Positions 31,853 to 40,885 of a DNA stretch of 55,214 nt are shown piece after piece. Source of the DNA: Oscillospiraceae bacterium. GTDB taxonomy: Bacteria; Bacillota; Clostridia; Oscillospirales; Oscillospiraceae. Position 1 is the stretch's first letter. Each line of letters begins with the position of its first letter. Made by a program: the position numbers and the translations under genes. Where the stretch lies: positions 1 through 55,214 of the forward strand of contig JAFQGT010000007.1 of the NCBI GenBank assembly GCA_017415425.1. The letters run 5' to 3'. Below the pieces are notes generated by a model. It was not told the DNA's origin and searched no databases. It saw only the letters and a list, made by a program, of their open reading frames with translations.

Positions 31853-33133
31853 ATGGAAATGTTTGTAGATAAGGTACGCATCACTGTCTGTGGCGGTCGC
31901 GGCGGCGACGGTGCGGTAGCCTTTCATAGAGAAAAATATGTGGCAGCCGGTGGCCCGGATGGGGGCGACGGCGGTCACGGCGGCAGTGTGATTCTGCGGG
32001 TCAACGATAATTTGTCCACATTGCTGGACTTCCGCTACAAGCGCAAGTATGCTGCCCAGTCCGGTCAGAACGGACAGGGACGGAGTATGAGCGGCAAGCG
32101 GGGAGAACCGCTGATCATCCAGATCCCCAGAGGCACGGTGGTTCGGGATGCGGAAACCAACCAGATCATCGTGGATATGTCTACCGGTGAGGACTTTGTC
32201 ATCGCCAAGGGTGGCCGGGGCGGCTGGGGCAACGGTCACTACGCCACGCCTACACGGCAGGTACCCCGATTTGCCAAGGCAGGTCTGAAGGGTCAGGAAC
32301 GGGATATTATTCTGGAACTGAAGCTGCTGGCGGATGTGGGTCTGGTAGGATTCCCCAATGTGGGTAAATCCACCCTGCTGTCCGTTACTTCCAATGCCCG
32401 TCCCAAGATCGCAAACTACCACTTCACCACCCTCTATCCCAATCTGGGCGTGATCTATGTGGACGAAGGCGTATCCTTTGTGATGGCGGATATCCCTGGC
32501 ATTATCGAGGGTGCTGCAGAGGGCGCGGGTCTGGGTTACGATTTCCTGCGGCATATCGACCGGTGCCGGTTGCTTGTCCACGTGGTGGACGTGTCCGGCA
32601 GTGAGGACAGAGATCCTGTGGAGGATTTTGATGCCATCTGCGAGGAACTGAAGAACTATTCCGTAGATCTAAGTAACCGTCCGATGATCGTGGCGGCCAA
32701 TAAGTGCGATCTGCTGATGCCGGAGTCCGACAATTTACAGCGGCTGCGGGAGCACGTGGAAAAGGCCGGCTGTGAGTTCTATGAGATCTCCGCAGGCACT
32801 ACCCAGGGCACCAAGAATCTGATGCGGGTGGTGGCGGAAAAGCTTCGCACTCTGCCTCCCGTGACCATTTACGAGCCGGAATATGTAGCACCTGTGGCGG
32901 AAGCGGGTGATCCCAACAATCTGGAGATTGAGCATTACGGCAGCACCTGGCTGATCACCGGTACCTGGCTGGAGCGGCTGGTTGCCAATATCAACTTTGA
33001 CGACTACGAATCCCGGAATTATTTCGACATCCAACTGCGCAAGTGCGGCCTGTTTGCCCGGTTGGAGGAAATGGGTATCCAGGACGGCGATGTGGTGGAT
33101 ATTTATAACTTTGAGTTCGAATATCAAAGATAG
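31853..33133 (+). CDS. obgE: GTPase Obg/CgtA
   Basis: The protein has 426 aa. Start ATG at 31853 after GAGGAGGA; a TTG three bases earlier is less likely. Gly-rich Obg fold (about 1-158), G domain with P-loop GFPNVGKST and DIPGIIEGA plus NKCD (about 159-335), and a C-terminal OCT domain (about 350-426), as usual for Firmicutes. A ribosome-associated GTPase for 50S assembly and stress/sporulation control. Confidence 0.95.
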   Translation: MEMFVDKVRITVCGGRGGDGAVAFHREKYVAAGGPDGGDGGHGGSVILRVNDNLSTLLDFRYKRKYAAQSGQNGQGRSMSGKRGEPLIIQIPRGTVVRDAETNQIIVDMSTGEDFVIAKGGRGGWGNGHYATPTRQVPRFAKAGLKGQERDIILELKLLADVGLVGFPNVGKSTLLSVTSNARPKIANYHFTTLYPNLGVIYVDEGVSFVMADIPGIIEGAAEGAGLGYDFLRHIDRCRLLVHVVDVSGSEDRDPVEDFDAICEELKNYSVDLSNRPMIVAANKCDLLMPESDNLQRLREHVEKAGCEFYEISAGTTQGTKNLMRVVAEKLRTLPPVTIYEPEYVAPVAEAGDPNNLEIEHYGSTWLITGTWLERLVANINFDDYESRNYFDIQLRKCGLFARLEEMGIQDGDVVDIYNFEFEYQR

Positions 33134-33136
33134 TAT

Positions 33137-33165
33137 TTGCCATTTTCAATTTTATCTTGTATAAT
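33137..33165 (+). promoter_or_regulatory. Strong promoter before the AraC gene
   Basis: TTGCCA (33137-33142), 17 bp, TATAAT (33160-33165), beginning 4 bp after the obgE stop. Confidence 0.78.
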
Positions 33166-33166
33166 G

Positions 33167-33194
33167 GTGGCGCTACCTATATTGGTAACGCCAC
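33167..33194 (+). promoter_or_regulatory. Inverted repeat at the transcript start: operator or terminator
   Basis: GTGGCG-C-TACC / GGTA-A-CGCCAC with a 6-nt loop, followed by TATTTTGTTTTT. For transcripts from obgE this is a good terminator. For the promoter at 33137-33165 it starts at +1 and could be an operator. Confidence 0.65.
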
Positions 33195-33220
33195 TATTTT
33201 GTTTTTAGGAGGGAAACGGG

Positions 33221-34360
33221 TTGATTCAAACGCTAAATCTTCGGGATTTTGAGGCATTTGGTACGGGTTTTTTGGAAAAAAGCCAGCTATCCGGTTTGGC
33301 AAACAGCCATAGCGTTGCCCTCTCTCCCTCTGATTCCACTCTCTATGAGACCGTAGCGGAGACCTGGCTGGCAGAGGAATCGGGGATCCCGATTTTATCA
33401 GTTTCAACACAGGATGGTACAATGTTGGACTTTTATCTGGATCGGACGGTGCGGCTGAAGCCGGGAGTTCGGTTCTGTCTCAGTGCTATGGGCGGAAAGG
33501 CCAATGTGCAGATGGCCGGCTACAGTTTGCCCCGGCTGCTGCAGACACAGGTAGCCAACCGGTTTGAAATGCGCCCAAAACTACGGATCACCCGTCTTTG
33601 CGCGTTGCGCTATCAGCAGAAAGAGCCGGGATATCTGTTCCCCGGAGAAGCGCACCAGCTGATGGAGCTGACCTATGTGGACGAGGGTAGTCTCCATTCT
33701 GTGGCCGATGGCCGGGATCTGCAGCTGGAGCAGGGAGATATGGTGATCTACGACAAAAACCAGTGGCATATGCAACACGCGGCGAAGAATATTGCCCCCA
33801 AGTTGGTGGTGATCGCCTTTGATGCGGAGGGCTATGATTTGTCCGGATTGATCAATCGGCGGTTTCCCTCCTCGGCAAAGACCGTGTCGATCCTGCAGCA
33901 GATGCTCCGGGAGCAGGAACGTATCGACGAATATGGGGAGGACGTGCTGATCAATCTGATGCAACAGTTGCTGCTGACCCTGCTGCGGGAAAGCACAGAG
34001 ACCGCCCGGCAGGAGCAGACGGGCCAATTTCTGAACAGCGAGAATCAGATTATCCGGCAGGTACAGCAGTACATCGCCGCCCACGTGACGGAGAAACTGA
34101 CTGTTCCGGCCATTGCTCAGGCGGCACAGGTCAGTGCCAGCTATCTGACAGCATTGTTCCACCGGCATCTGCAGATCTCTCCCGGCGAGTATGTCCGCCG
34201 GATAAAGCTGGAAAAGAGCAAGCAGATGATCCGCCAGGGACAGATGAATTTTACCCAAATCGCTGAGAGTCTCCAGTATTCCACCATCTACCATTTTTCC
34301 CGGCAGTTTAAGCAGACGTTTGGAATGACTCCCTCGGAGTATATGAGAAGTGTGAGGTAA
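33221..34360 (+). CDS. AraC-family transcriptional regulator
   Basis: The protein has 379 aa with a TTG start after AGGAGGG. The middle (about 125-210, VDEGSLHSVADGRDLQLEQGDM) is a cupin-type ligand pocket; the C-terminus (about 280-379) has the two AraC helix-turn-helix motifs, ending with SLQYSTIYHFSRQFKQTFGM then TPSEYM. The first 110 residues are an unassigned extra region. It may regulate itself or the downstream ymdB unit, 4 bp away; ligand unknown. Confidence 0.88.
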   Translation: MIQTLNLRDFEAFGTGFLEKSQLSGLANSHSVALSPSDSTLYETVAETWLAEESGIPILSVSTQDGTMLDFYLDRTVRLKPGVRFCLSAMGGKANVQMAGYSLPRLLQTQVANRFEMRPKLRITRLCALRYQQKEPGYLFPGEAHQLMELTYVDEGSLHSVADGRDLQLEQGDMVIYDKNQWHMQHAAKNIAPKLVVIAFDAEGYDLSGLINRRFPSSAKTVSILQQMLREQERIDEYGEDVLINLMQQLLLTLLRESTETARQEQTGQFLNSENQIIRQVQQYIAAHVTEKLTVPAIAQAAQVSASYLTALFHRHLQISPGEYVRRIKLEKSKQMIRQGQMNFTQIAESLQYSTIYHFSRQFKQTFGMTPSEYMRSVR

Positions 34361-34364
34361 GAAT

Positions 34365-35159
34365 ATGGATTTTAAGGTATTGGCCGTAGGTGATGTGGTG
34401 GGCAATCCGGGTATGGATCGAATCTGCCGGAGCTTGCGGTATTTAAGATGCAAATGCGAAGCGGACTTCGTGGTGGTCAACGGAGAAAACGCCGCGGTGG
34501 TGGGTATGACGCCCCGGCAGGCAGAGGATATTCTGGATGCGGGCGCCGATGTGATCACGATGGGCAACCACACCTTCTCCAAGCGGGAGATCGTGGACTA
34601 TATGGACGAGTGTCCCCGGATCCTCCGACCGGCAAACTATGCTCCCCAGACCCCCGGCAGAGGGTACGGGATCTTTGATACCCGGTTCGGACCGGTGGCG
34701 GTAATTGACCTGATTGGCCGGTGCAATATGGACTATGCTCCGGACAACCCCTTCCTGCAGGTGGAGAAAATATTGAAGGAAGTGGATACCAATCTGGTTT
34801 TGGTGGAGATCCACGGGGAGGCTACCTCCGAAAAACTGGCGATGGGTTATATGCTGGACGGCAGGGTCAGCGCGGTGTGGGGTACCCATACCCACGTGCC
34901 TACTGCCGATGCCCGGATATTACCCGGCGGTACCGGTTTTGTGACGGATCTGGGTATGACAGGACCAAAAAATTCCGTACTGGGCATTCAGCCAAAGTTG
35001 TCCATTGCCAAATTCCGGGGGGATCTGCCTGCCCGTTATCAGTGGGCAGATGGGCCTACCAAACTGGAGGCGGTGCTCTTTACCATCGACAGCCAGACCG
35101 GCCTGTGCGTGCAGGCAGAAAGGGTGGATCTGAATGATGAAGATACTACACAGCGCTGA
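34365..35159 (+). CDS. ymdB: YmdB-type metallophosphoesterase
   Basis: The protein has 264 aa (TIGR00282 family). Metal-binding motifs: AVGDVVGN, NGENA, GNHTF, EIHGEATSEK and GTHTHVPTAD. YmdB of Bacillus is a 2',3'-cyclic nucleotide phosphodiesterase affecting sporulation and biofilm choice. It starts 4 bp after the AraC gene and its 3' end overlaps the yhaO start by about 23 bp, so these genes are likely co-translated. Confidence 0.93.
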   Translation: MDFKVLAVGDVVGNPGMDRICRSLRYLRCKCEADFVVVNGENAAVVGMTPRQAEDILDAGADVITMGNHTFSKREIVDYMDECPRILRPANYAPQTPGRGYGIFDTRFGPVAVIDLIGRCNMDYAPDNPFLQVEKILKEVDTNLVLVEIHGEATSEKLAMGYMLDGRVSAVWGTHTHVPTADARILPGGTGFVTDLGMTGPKNSVLGIQPKLSIAKFRGDLPARYQWADGPTKLEAVLFTIDSQTGLCVQAERVDLNDEDTTQR

Positions 35160-36180
35160 CTGGCATCTGGACTCCCCACTGCAGGGACACGGGGAGGCAC
35201 TGCGTCAGGCTTTAGCGGCGATTCCCGGCAAGATTTTGGAAATCGTAAGGGAAGAAAAGTGCGATCTGGTGCTGCTGGCCGGCGACCTGCTTGACGGGGC
35301 ATATACACCCCGATCCTATCAAAACCTGTATAATATATTCAAGGCAATGGAAGTGCCGGTGTTCATAACTCCCGGCAACCACGATTTTGCTGCCTCGGAC
35401 AGCATCTGGATGCAGGAAATGTGGCCGGAAAATGTCCATATTTTCCGCAATCCCAGAATCGAATCTGTGGCGCTACCCCAGTTGGGGTGCAGGGTCTACG
35501 GCGCGGGCTTTTCTGCAATGGACTGCCCGGGTCTTCTGGAGGGATTCCGGGCAGATTGCGCAGAGCCTTACGCCATTGGCGTTCTCCACGCAGATCCTAC
35601 CCAGGCCCGTTCTCCCTACTGCCCGGTGACCCAGACACAGGTGGCGGCATCGGGACTGAATTATTTGGCCCTGGGACATATCCACAAGGCCGGCTCTTTT
35701 CAGGCAGGACAGACCTTGTGTGCTTGGCCCGGCTGCCCAATGGGCCGGGGCTACGATGAGGAAGGCGCTAAGGGTGTGTACATTGTTACCGTTGGTGAGA
35801 AAACTCAGATTCTTTTTCGGGAATTGAATACTCCCCGGTTTTACGATTGGCAGTGTGGCTTGCAGGAACTGGACAATGTACTGCCACCGGTGGGAAGTGG
35901 GGACTATTACCGGATCACCCTGACCGGAGAGGGGGAAACACCGGATCTTTTGGCGCTGCAAGCCCGGTTTTCCCGATTCCCCAACCTGCTGCTGCGGGAT
36001 CGGACCACCCGTCCGGTGAACCTGTGGGGCAATGCGGGAGAGGACAGCTTTGAGGGTTTGTATTTCGGCCTTTTGAAGCAGGCACTGGACAACGCGCCGG
36101 TGGAAGAACAGGAAGAAATCCGGTTGGCCGCCGAAATATCCCGGCAGCTTTTGGAGGGACAGGAGGTGGTCTTACCGTGA
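35137..36180 (+). CDS. yhaO: SbcD/YhaO-like DNA repair metallophosphatase
   Basis: The protein has 347 aa. Starts at one of two adjacent ATGs (35134/35137) inside the ymdB 3' end. Mre11/SbcD motifs: HSADWHLDSPL, AGDLLDG, GNHDF and LGHIHKAGS. Together with the large ATPase encoded next (overlap GTGA at 36177) it forms a YhaO-YhaN complex resembling SbcD-SbcC/Mre11-Rad50. Expected action: nuclease on DNA ends. Confidence 0.9.
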   Translation: MKILHSADWHLDSPLQGHGEALRQALAAIPGKILEIVREEKCDLVLLAGDLLDGAYTPRSYQNLYNIFKAMEVPVFITPGNHDFAASDSIWMQEMWPENVHIFRNPRIESVALPQLGCRVYGAGFSAMDCPGLLEGFRADCAEPYAIGVLHADPTQARSPYCPVTQTQVAASGLNYLALGHIHKAGSFQAGQTLCAWPGCPMGRGYDEEGAKGVYIVTVGEKTQILFRELNTPRFYDWQCGLQELDNVLPPVGSGDYYRITLTGEGETPDLLALQARFSRFPNLLLRDRTTRPVNLWGNAGEDSFEGLYFGLLKQALDNAPVEEQEEIRLAAEISRQLLEGQEVVLP

Positions 36181-38312
36181 GAATTTTATCGATGACAGCC
36201 ACCTTCGGCAAGCTGGTAAACCAGACCCTGACCCTGCAGCCGGGAATGAATGTGATCACCGCACCAAACGAGTGGGGCAAGAGTACCTGGTGCGCCTTTT
36301 TGGAGGCGATGCTTTACGGCATCGATACCACTTCCCGCAGCAAAACAGGATATCTGGCGGATAAGGAGCATTATGCGCCCTGGAGCGGCGAACCGATGAG
36401 CGGTCGGATGGATATTTTGTGGCAGGGAAGAGCCATTACCATCGAACGCCGGAGCAAGGGCCGCACGCCTATGGGCGAAGTGAATGCCTATGAGACGGAA
36501 ACAGGCTTGCCTGTTCCGGAACTGTCGGTTGCCAACTGCGGCGAGGTGCTGCTGGGAGTAGAGCGGAGCGTCTTTGTCCGGGCGGGATTTTTGAAGCAGT
36601 CCCAGATGCCGGTGACCGAGGATGAAAAGCTCCGTCGCCGGTTGAATGAACTGGTGACCACCGGCGATGAGAGCGGCGCGTCGGATCTTTTGGCGCAGAA
36701 GCTGAAAGATCTGAAGAACCGCTGCCGGTTCAATAAGAAAGGTCTTTTGCCGGAGACAGAGGCGGAAAAACAGGCTTTAGAACAGAAATTGCAGCAGCTA
36801 AATGCTTTGCAGCACCAGACAGACACCATTGCTGCCCGTCAGGAGCAGGTCAAAGAGCAGATCCGGCAGCTGCAGAACCATAAACAGGCACTGGAGTACG
36901 GAGAGAATCTGGAGTTTGCCCGGAAGCTGGACGCTGCCCAAATGGCCCGGGATACTGCTGCCCGGGAACTGGCCCTGCGGACAGAAGAATGCAAAAATCT
37001 GCCCCAACAAGCGGAAATTGAAAAACTTCTGGTGGACTTGCAGCAGTTGCGGGAAGAACGCGAAAACCTGATCGGTCAGGTGCAGCTGCAGCCGCCAGCG
37101 CCTCAGATGCCCTCTGTGCAGGAGGTATTCCGTGAAAAATCTCCGGAACAGGCGGTAAAGGATGCTGCGTTGGATACCAAGGTGCTGCAACAACTGCGTG
37201 CAGATCTGAAAAAACCGATACCTCTGATTCTGGGTGCGGTACTGTGTGCACTGGGAGCAATACTTGCGACGGTGATGCCCGATTCCACCGGATTAGTGAT
37301 TGCTGCGGTTCTGGTGCTGGCAGGATTGACGTCGTTGATTCTGGGCGGACGAAAGCAGAAAAGGTTAAAGGCACAGATAGCAACTTTGATACAACGTTAC
37401 CGGGATATTCCAGAGGGAAACTGGATTGCCCAGGCGCAGATTTACGCCGAAGAAAAGCTGGACTATGACCGCACCGTGGCGGATCGCCAGCAGGAACAGG
37501 CGGCGTTGTACAGAAAGAATGAAGAAAACCAGCGGGCGTTGCAGCAGCTTACAGGCGGACGCACAGCCGCAGCGGTGGAGCAGCAATATAAGGGTTTCCT
37601 GGAACTGCACCGGCAGTATGCTGAGGCGGACCGCCGCTATCGGCAGACGGAGGAAGTTTTGCAGGCGCTGTCCGGTACCCGCAGAGAAACACCCCCACCC
37701 ACATTCCCCGATCACCGGACGGAATCTGCCCAGCAGACGGCGGTACTGCTATCTGATTACCATCTGGAAGAGCAGATCCTGCAGCGGAATCTGGGGCAGT
37801 GCCAAGGTCAGATGGCTGCCCTGGGACAGGCGGATCAACTGCAGAATCAGCTGACCCGGACTCAGCAGCGGATCGACAGACTGGATCAGTATTACCGGGC
37901 GCTGGTGCTGGCACAGCAGACCCAAGAGGAGGCCTCCCGGGAACTGCAGCGGCGGTTTGCTCCCCGGATCTCCCAGCGGGCGCAGGAACTGTTTGCCGGA
38001 CTTACTGCCGGTCGCTATCAGCGGTTGTCTTTGAGCCGAGATCTGTCAGTAGAATCTGCAGCGGAAGGGGAGAATACCCTCTGCAGCAGCCTCTGGCGCA
38101 GCGACGGAACGGTGGATCAGCTGTATCTTGCCCTGCGTCTGGCAGTGGCGGAAGAGCTGACGCCTACAGCACCCTTGGTGCTGGATGATGCATTGGTGCG
38201 GTTTGACGATACCCGTATGGCTGCCGCATTGGAAATTTTAAAGAAAGAGGCGCAAACAAAGCAGGTGATCCTGTTTACTTGCCAGAACCGGGAAGAAAAT
38301 GCCCGGCAATAG
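36177..38312 (+). CDS. yhaN: YhaN-like Rad50/SbcC-type ATPase with membrane hairpin
   Basis: The protein has 711 aa, GTG start overlapping the yhaO stop. N-terminal P-loop APNEWGKST (29-37); long Gln-rich coiled coils (about 185-340 and 410-580); C-terminal SMC-type Walker B (VLDDALVRFDD) after a LYLALRLAVAEE signature region. At the coiled-coil apex there is no CxxC zinc hook but two transmembrane helices (about 347-367 and 371-390), with GGRKQKRLK after the second. YhaN proteins of Firmicutes are known to carry such a segment; it is short here compared with B. subtilis (about 960 aa). Confidence 0.88.
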   Translation: MRILSMTATFGKLVNQTLTLQPGMNVITAPNEWGKSTWCAFLEAMLYGIDTTSRSKTGYLADKEHYAPWSGEPMSGRMDILWQGRAITIERRSKGRTPMGEVNAYETETGLPVPELSVANCGEVLLGVERSVFVRAGFLKQSQMPVTEDEKLRRRLNELVTTGDESGASDLLAQKLKDLKNRCRFNKKGLLPETEAEKQALEQKLQQLNALQHQTDTIAARQEQVKEQIRQLQNHKQALEYGENLEFARKLDAAQMARDTAARELALRTEECKNLPQQAEIEKLLVDLQQLREERENLIGQVQLQPPAPQMPSVQEVFREKSPEQAVKDAALDTKVLQQLRADLKKPIPLILGAVLCALGAILATVMPDSTGLVIAAVLVLAGLTSLILGGRKQKRLKAQIATLIQRYRDIPEGNWIAQAQIYAEEKLDYDRTVADRQQEQAALYRKNEENQRALQQLTGGRTAAAVEQQYKGFLELHRQYAEADRRYRQTEEVLQALSGTRRETPPPTFPDHRTESAQQTAVLLSDYHLEEQILQRNLGQCQGQMAALGQADQLQNQLTRTQQRIDRLDQYYRALVLAQQTQEEASRELQRRFAPRISQRAQELFAGLTAGRYQRLSLSRDLSVESAAEGENTLCSSLWRSDGTVDQLYLALRLAVAEELTPTAPLVLDDALVRFDDTRMAAALEILKKEAQTKQVILFTCQNREENARQ

Positions 38313-38323
38313 GAGGATACACG

Positions 38324-38692
38324 ATGAAAGTAATTGCAACCGAGCAAGCACCCGGCGCCATTGGCCCTTACAGCCAAGGATATCTGGTAGGCGGATTTTT
38401 GTACATCTCCGGCCAGATCCCTGTTGATCCGGTTACCGGAGAAATTCCCCAGGGGATCGTAGAGCAGACCCACCGCAGCTGCCGGAATGTGGGCGCGATT
38501 CTGGAGGCCGCCGGAGCGGATTTTACCAAGGTGTTTAAGACCACTTGCTTTCTGGCGGATATGGTTGACTTTGCCGCATTTAATGAGGTATACGCCCAGT
38601 ATTTTGTGTCTAAGCCGGCCCGCAGCTGTGTGGCGGTGAAGAGCTTGCCTAAGGGTGTGCTGTGTGAGATCGAGGCCGTTGCGGAGTTATAA
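38324..38692 (+). CDS. ridA: RidA-family enamine/imine deaminase
   Basis: The protein has 122 aa from the ATG at 38324 (AGGAGG site). Motifs APGAIGPYSQGY, SGQIPVDPVTGE and the catalytic Arg in KPARSCVAVKSLPKG, CEIEAVA. It hydrolyses reactive 2-aminoacrylate-type enamines released by PLP enzymes. It follows yhaN by 11 bp. Confidence 0.95.
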   Translation: MKVIATEQAPGAIGPYSQGYLVGGFLYISGQIPVDPVTGEIPQGIVEQTHRSCRNVGAILEAAGADFTKVFKTTCFLADMVDFAAFNEVYAQYFVSKPARSCVAVKSLPKGVLCEIEAVAEL

Positions 38693-38738
38693 GCCGGAGA
38701 AAGACCCCATAGAGTATACAAAAACGAGGTGATCGATT

Positions 38739-39413
38739 ATGGAAATGAGAATGGTAACGGAGCTGTCTGTGGTATTTCGGATCGTGGCAGCGGTGATCAT
38801 TGGTGGCCTGGTGGGTATGGAGCGAGGTATGAAAAACCGCCCTGCCGGCCTACGGACGTATATGCTGGTGTGCGTGGGTGCCTGCCTGATTATGCTGACC
38901 AATCAGTATGTGTTTCAGACTTATGGCACAGGAGACCCTGTGCGTATGGGCGCACAGGTGGTCAGCGGCATCGGTTTTTTGGGTGCAGGCACCATTGTGG
39001 TGACCCGGCGGAATCAGATCAAGGGTTTGACCACCGCGGCAGGTTTGTGGACTGCTGCAGGCGTGGGCCTTGCTTTGGGCATCGGCTTTTATGAAGCTGC
39101 GGTGATTGGCGGTCTGGCTGTGTTTGTGGTGATCACCCTGTTGCAGCGAATGGATAACAGTATGCATCGGAAGACCAAGGTGATGGACATCTATGTGGAA
39201 CTGACAGAGCAGATCCTGCTGGGGGATTTCCTGCGGGCGGTCCGTGACAACGAGATTGAGATCAGCAATGTGCAGCGGGAACAGGGTGCTGACAACACAG
39301 CTGGTAACCGGGCGTATATTGCCACCATTAAGGGAAATAAGCGCCGCCATCATACGGAACTGCTGGAGATTTTGCAGGAGATTCCCGGTGTGGCTTACTT
39401 AGAAGAACTGTAA
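38739..39413 (+). CDS. MgtC/SapB-family membrane protein
   Basis: The protein has 224 aa: N-terminal four to five membrane helices with GGLVGMERGMKNRPAGLRTYML and GIGFLGAGTIV (the MgtC signature), and a C-terminal cytosolic ACT-like domain (about 145-224). MgtC-type proteins modulate ATP synthase/Mg2+ and phosphate homeostasis; SapB-like members are widespread and less studied. ATG lacks a perfect site (GAGGTGATCG). Terminator follows. Confidence 0.9.
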   Translation: MEMRMVTELSVVFRIVAAVIIGGLVGMERGMKNRPAGLRTYMLVCVGACLIMLTNQYVFQTYGTGDPVRMGAQVVSGIGFLGAGTIVVTRRNQIKGLTTAAGLWTAAGVGLALGIGFYEAAVIGGLAVFVVITLLQRMDNSMHRKTKVMDIYVELTEQILLGDFLRAVRDNEIEISNVQREQGADNTAGNRAYIATIKGNKRRHHTELLEILQEIPGVAYLEEL

Positions 39414-39423
39414 AATATGTCAA

Positions 39424-39448
39424 AAACCCTCCGTAAGGAGGGTTTTTT
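39424..39448 (+). terminator. Terminator after mgtC-like gene
   Basis: AAACCCTCC / GGAGGGTTT with a GTAA tetraloop, then TTT. Confidence 0.85.
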
Positions 39449-39457
39449 GCGTTTTAC

Positions 39458-39486
39458 TTGCGAAATATACAAAAGATTGCTATAAT
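39458..39486 (+). promoter_or_regulatory. trkA promoter
   Basis: TTGCGA (39458-39463), 17 bp, TATAAT (39481-39486). Confidence 0.75.
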
Positions 39487-39516
39487 GAGAAAAACTATTG
39501 ATTTGGAGGGTGGTCT

Positions 39517-40875
39517 ATGAAGATCATCATAGCAGGTGCCGGCAAGGCAGGAAAAGCATTGATGCGGCAGCTGGCAGCGGAAGGACACGATCTGACAGTG
39601 ATCGATCAGAACAGCGCTGTGCTGGAGAAACTGGCGGTACAGTTTGATGCAATGGGCGTACTGGGTAACTGCGCGTCTAAAACCGTGCTGCTGCAGGCCG
39701 GTGTGCAGGATACAGATCTGGTGATTGCCGCCACCAACGCGGATGAAGTCAATCTTTTATGCTGTCTGACGGCCCACGGCATCCATAACGGTATTCATAC
39801 CATCGCTCGTATTCGCGACCCTGAATATACCGAGCAGATTATGACTATGCGGGATACGTTCCCTCTGTCTATGGCGGTAAACCCGGAAAAACAGGCGGCT
39901 ATGGAAATTGAGCGACTGTTGCGATTCCCGGGATTTCTGCGTCGTGAGTCTTTTGCCAACGGCAAATCTCAAATTGTGGAATTGCGGGTCGATAGTCAGA
40001 GCAAGCTGCGCAATGTGGCATTATTGGATTTGAGCAGTGTTATTAAGTGCCGCGTGTTGGTTTGTGCGGTTTTGCGGGCCGGTGAGGCGGTGGCGCCCAG
40101 CGGCAATTTCGTGCTGCAAGAGGGCGACCGGGTCTTCGTTACGGCACCCACTGCGGATCTGGCAGAATTGGTGAAAAATCTGGGTATTTCCACCCGGCGA
40201 GTGCGGAAGGTATTGCTGTGCGGTGGTGGTCGTATCAGCTACTATCTGGCGGAATTGCTGGCTAAGGACGGCATTTCCGTAAGCCTGCTGGAGCAGAAGG
40301 AAGAACGCTGCCGGGAATTGGCGGTTCTGTTACCCAAGACCCAGATCGTCCACGGAGACTGCAGCAGTCAGGCAACATTGGAGGATCAGGGACTGGAACA
40401 GTGCGACGCACTGGCGGCTATGACCGGCCTGGATGAGACCAATATGATCGTATCCCTTTACGGCGCTGCCCACGGTGTACCCCAGACCATTACAAAGCTT
40501 AGTAGAGAAGAGAGCATTACCATTGCCGACGGCCTTGCCTTGGGCAGCATAATCAGCCCGCAGGAATTGGTGAGTAATGTGATCGTCCGCTATGTCCGCG
40601 CAATGCAGAATCAGACCGGCGTGGCGGTGTCGGTGCACACCATTGCCGACGGAAAGGTAGAAGCGGTGGAGTTTTTGGTGGACAGTTCCACAAAGAATTG
40701 CAACCAGGCTCTGCGGAATATCCGGCTGAAACCCGGCGTGCTGATCGTCAGCATTACCCACGGTACGAAATCCACCATTCCCAACGGCGATTCCAAATTC
40801 ACAGAGGGAGATACCGTGGTGGTAGTTACCGGCAGCCGTGGCTCTTTGCAGCAGCTCAACGACATTTTCGCATAA
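39517..40875 (+). CDS. trkA: Trk system potassium uptake protein TrkA
   Basis: The protein has 452 aa with two tandem RCK units: Rossmann folds at about 1-130 (IIIAGAGKAGKALMRQL) and 227-350 (VLLCGGGRISYYLAELL), each followed by an RCK-C domain. NAD-gated regulatory ring of the Trk channel, bound to TrkH at the inner face of the membrane. 10 bp before trkH. Confidence 0.94.
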   Translation: MKIIIAGAGKAGKALMRQLAAEGHDLTVIDQNSAVLEKLAVQFDAMGVLGNCASKTVLLQAGVQDTDLVIAATNADEVNLLCCLTAHGIHNGIHTIARIRDPEYTEQIMTMRDTFPLSMAVNPEKQAAMEIERLLRFPGFLRRESFANGKSQIVELRVDSQSKLRNVALLDLSSVIKCRVLVCAVLRAGEAVAPSGNFVLQEGDRVFVTAPTADLAELVKNLGISTRRVRKVLLCGGGRISYYLAELLAKDGISVSLLEQKEERCRELAVLLPKTQIVHGDCSSQATLEDQGLEQCDALAAMTGLDETNMIVSLYGAAHGVPQTITKLSREESITIADGLALGSIISPQELVSNVIVRYVRAMQNQTGVAVSVHTIADGKVEAVEFLVDSSTKNCNQALRNIRLKPGVLIVSITHGTKSTIPNGDSKFTEGDTVVVVTGSRGSLQQLNDIFA

Positions 40876-40885
40876 GAGGGCCGTT

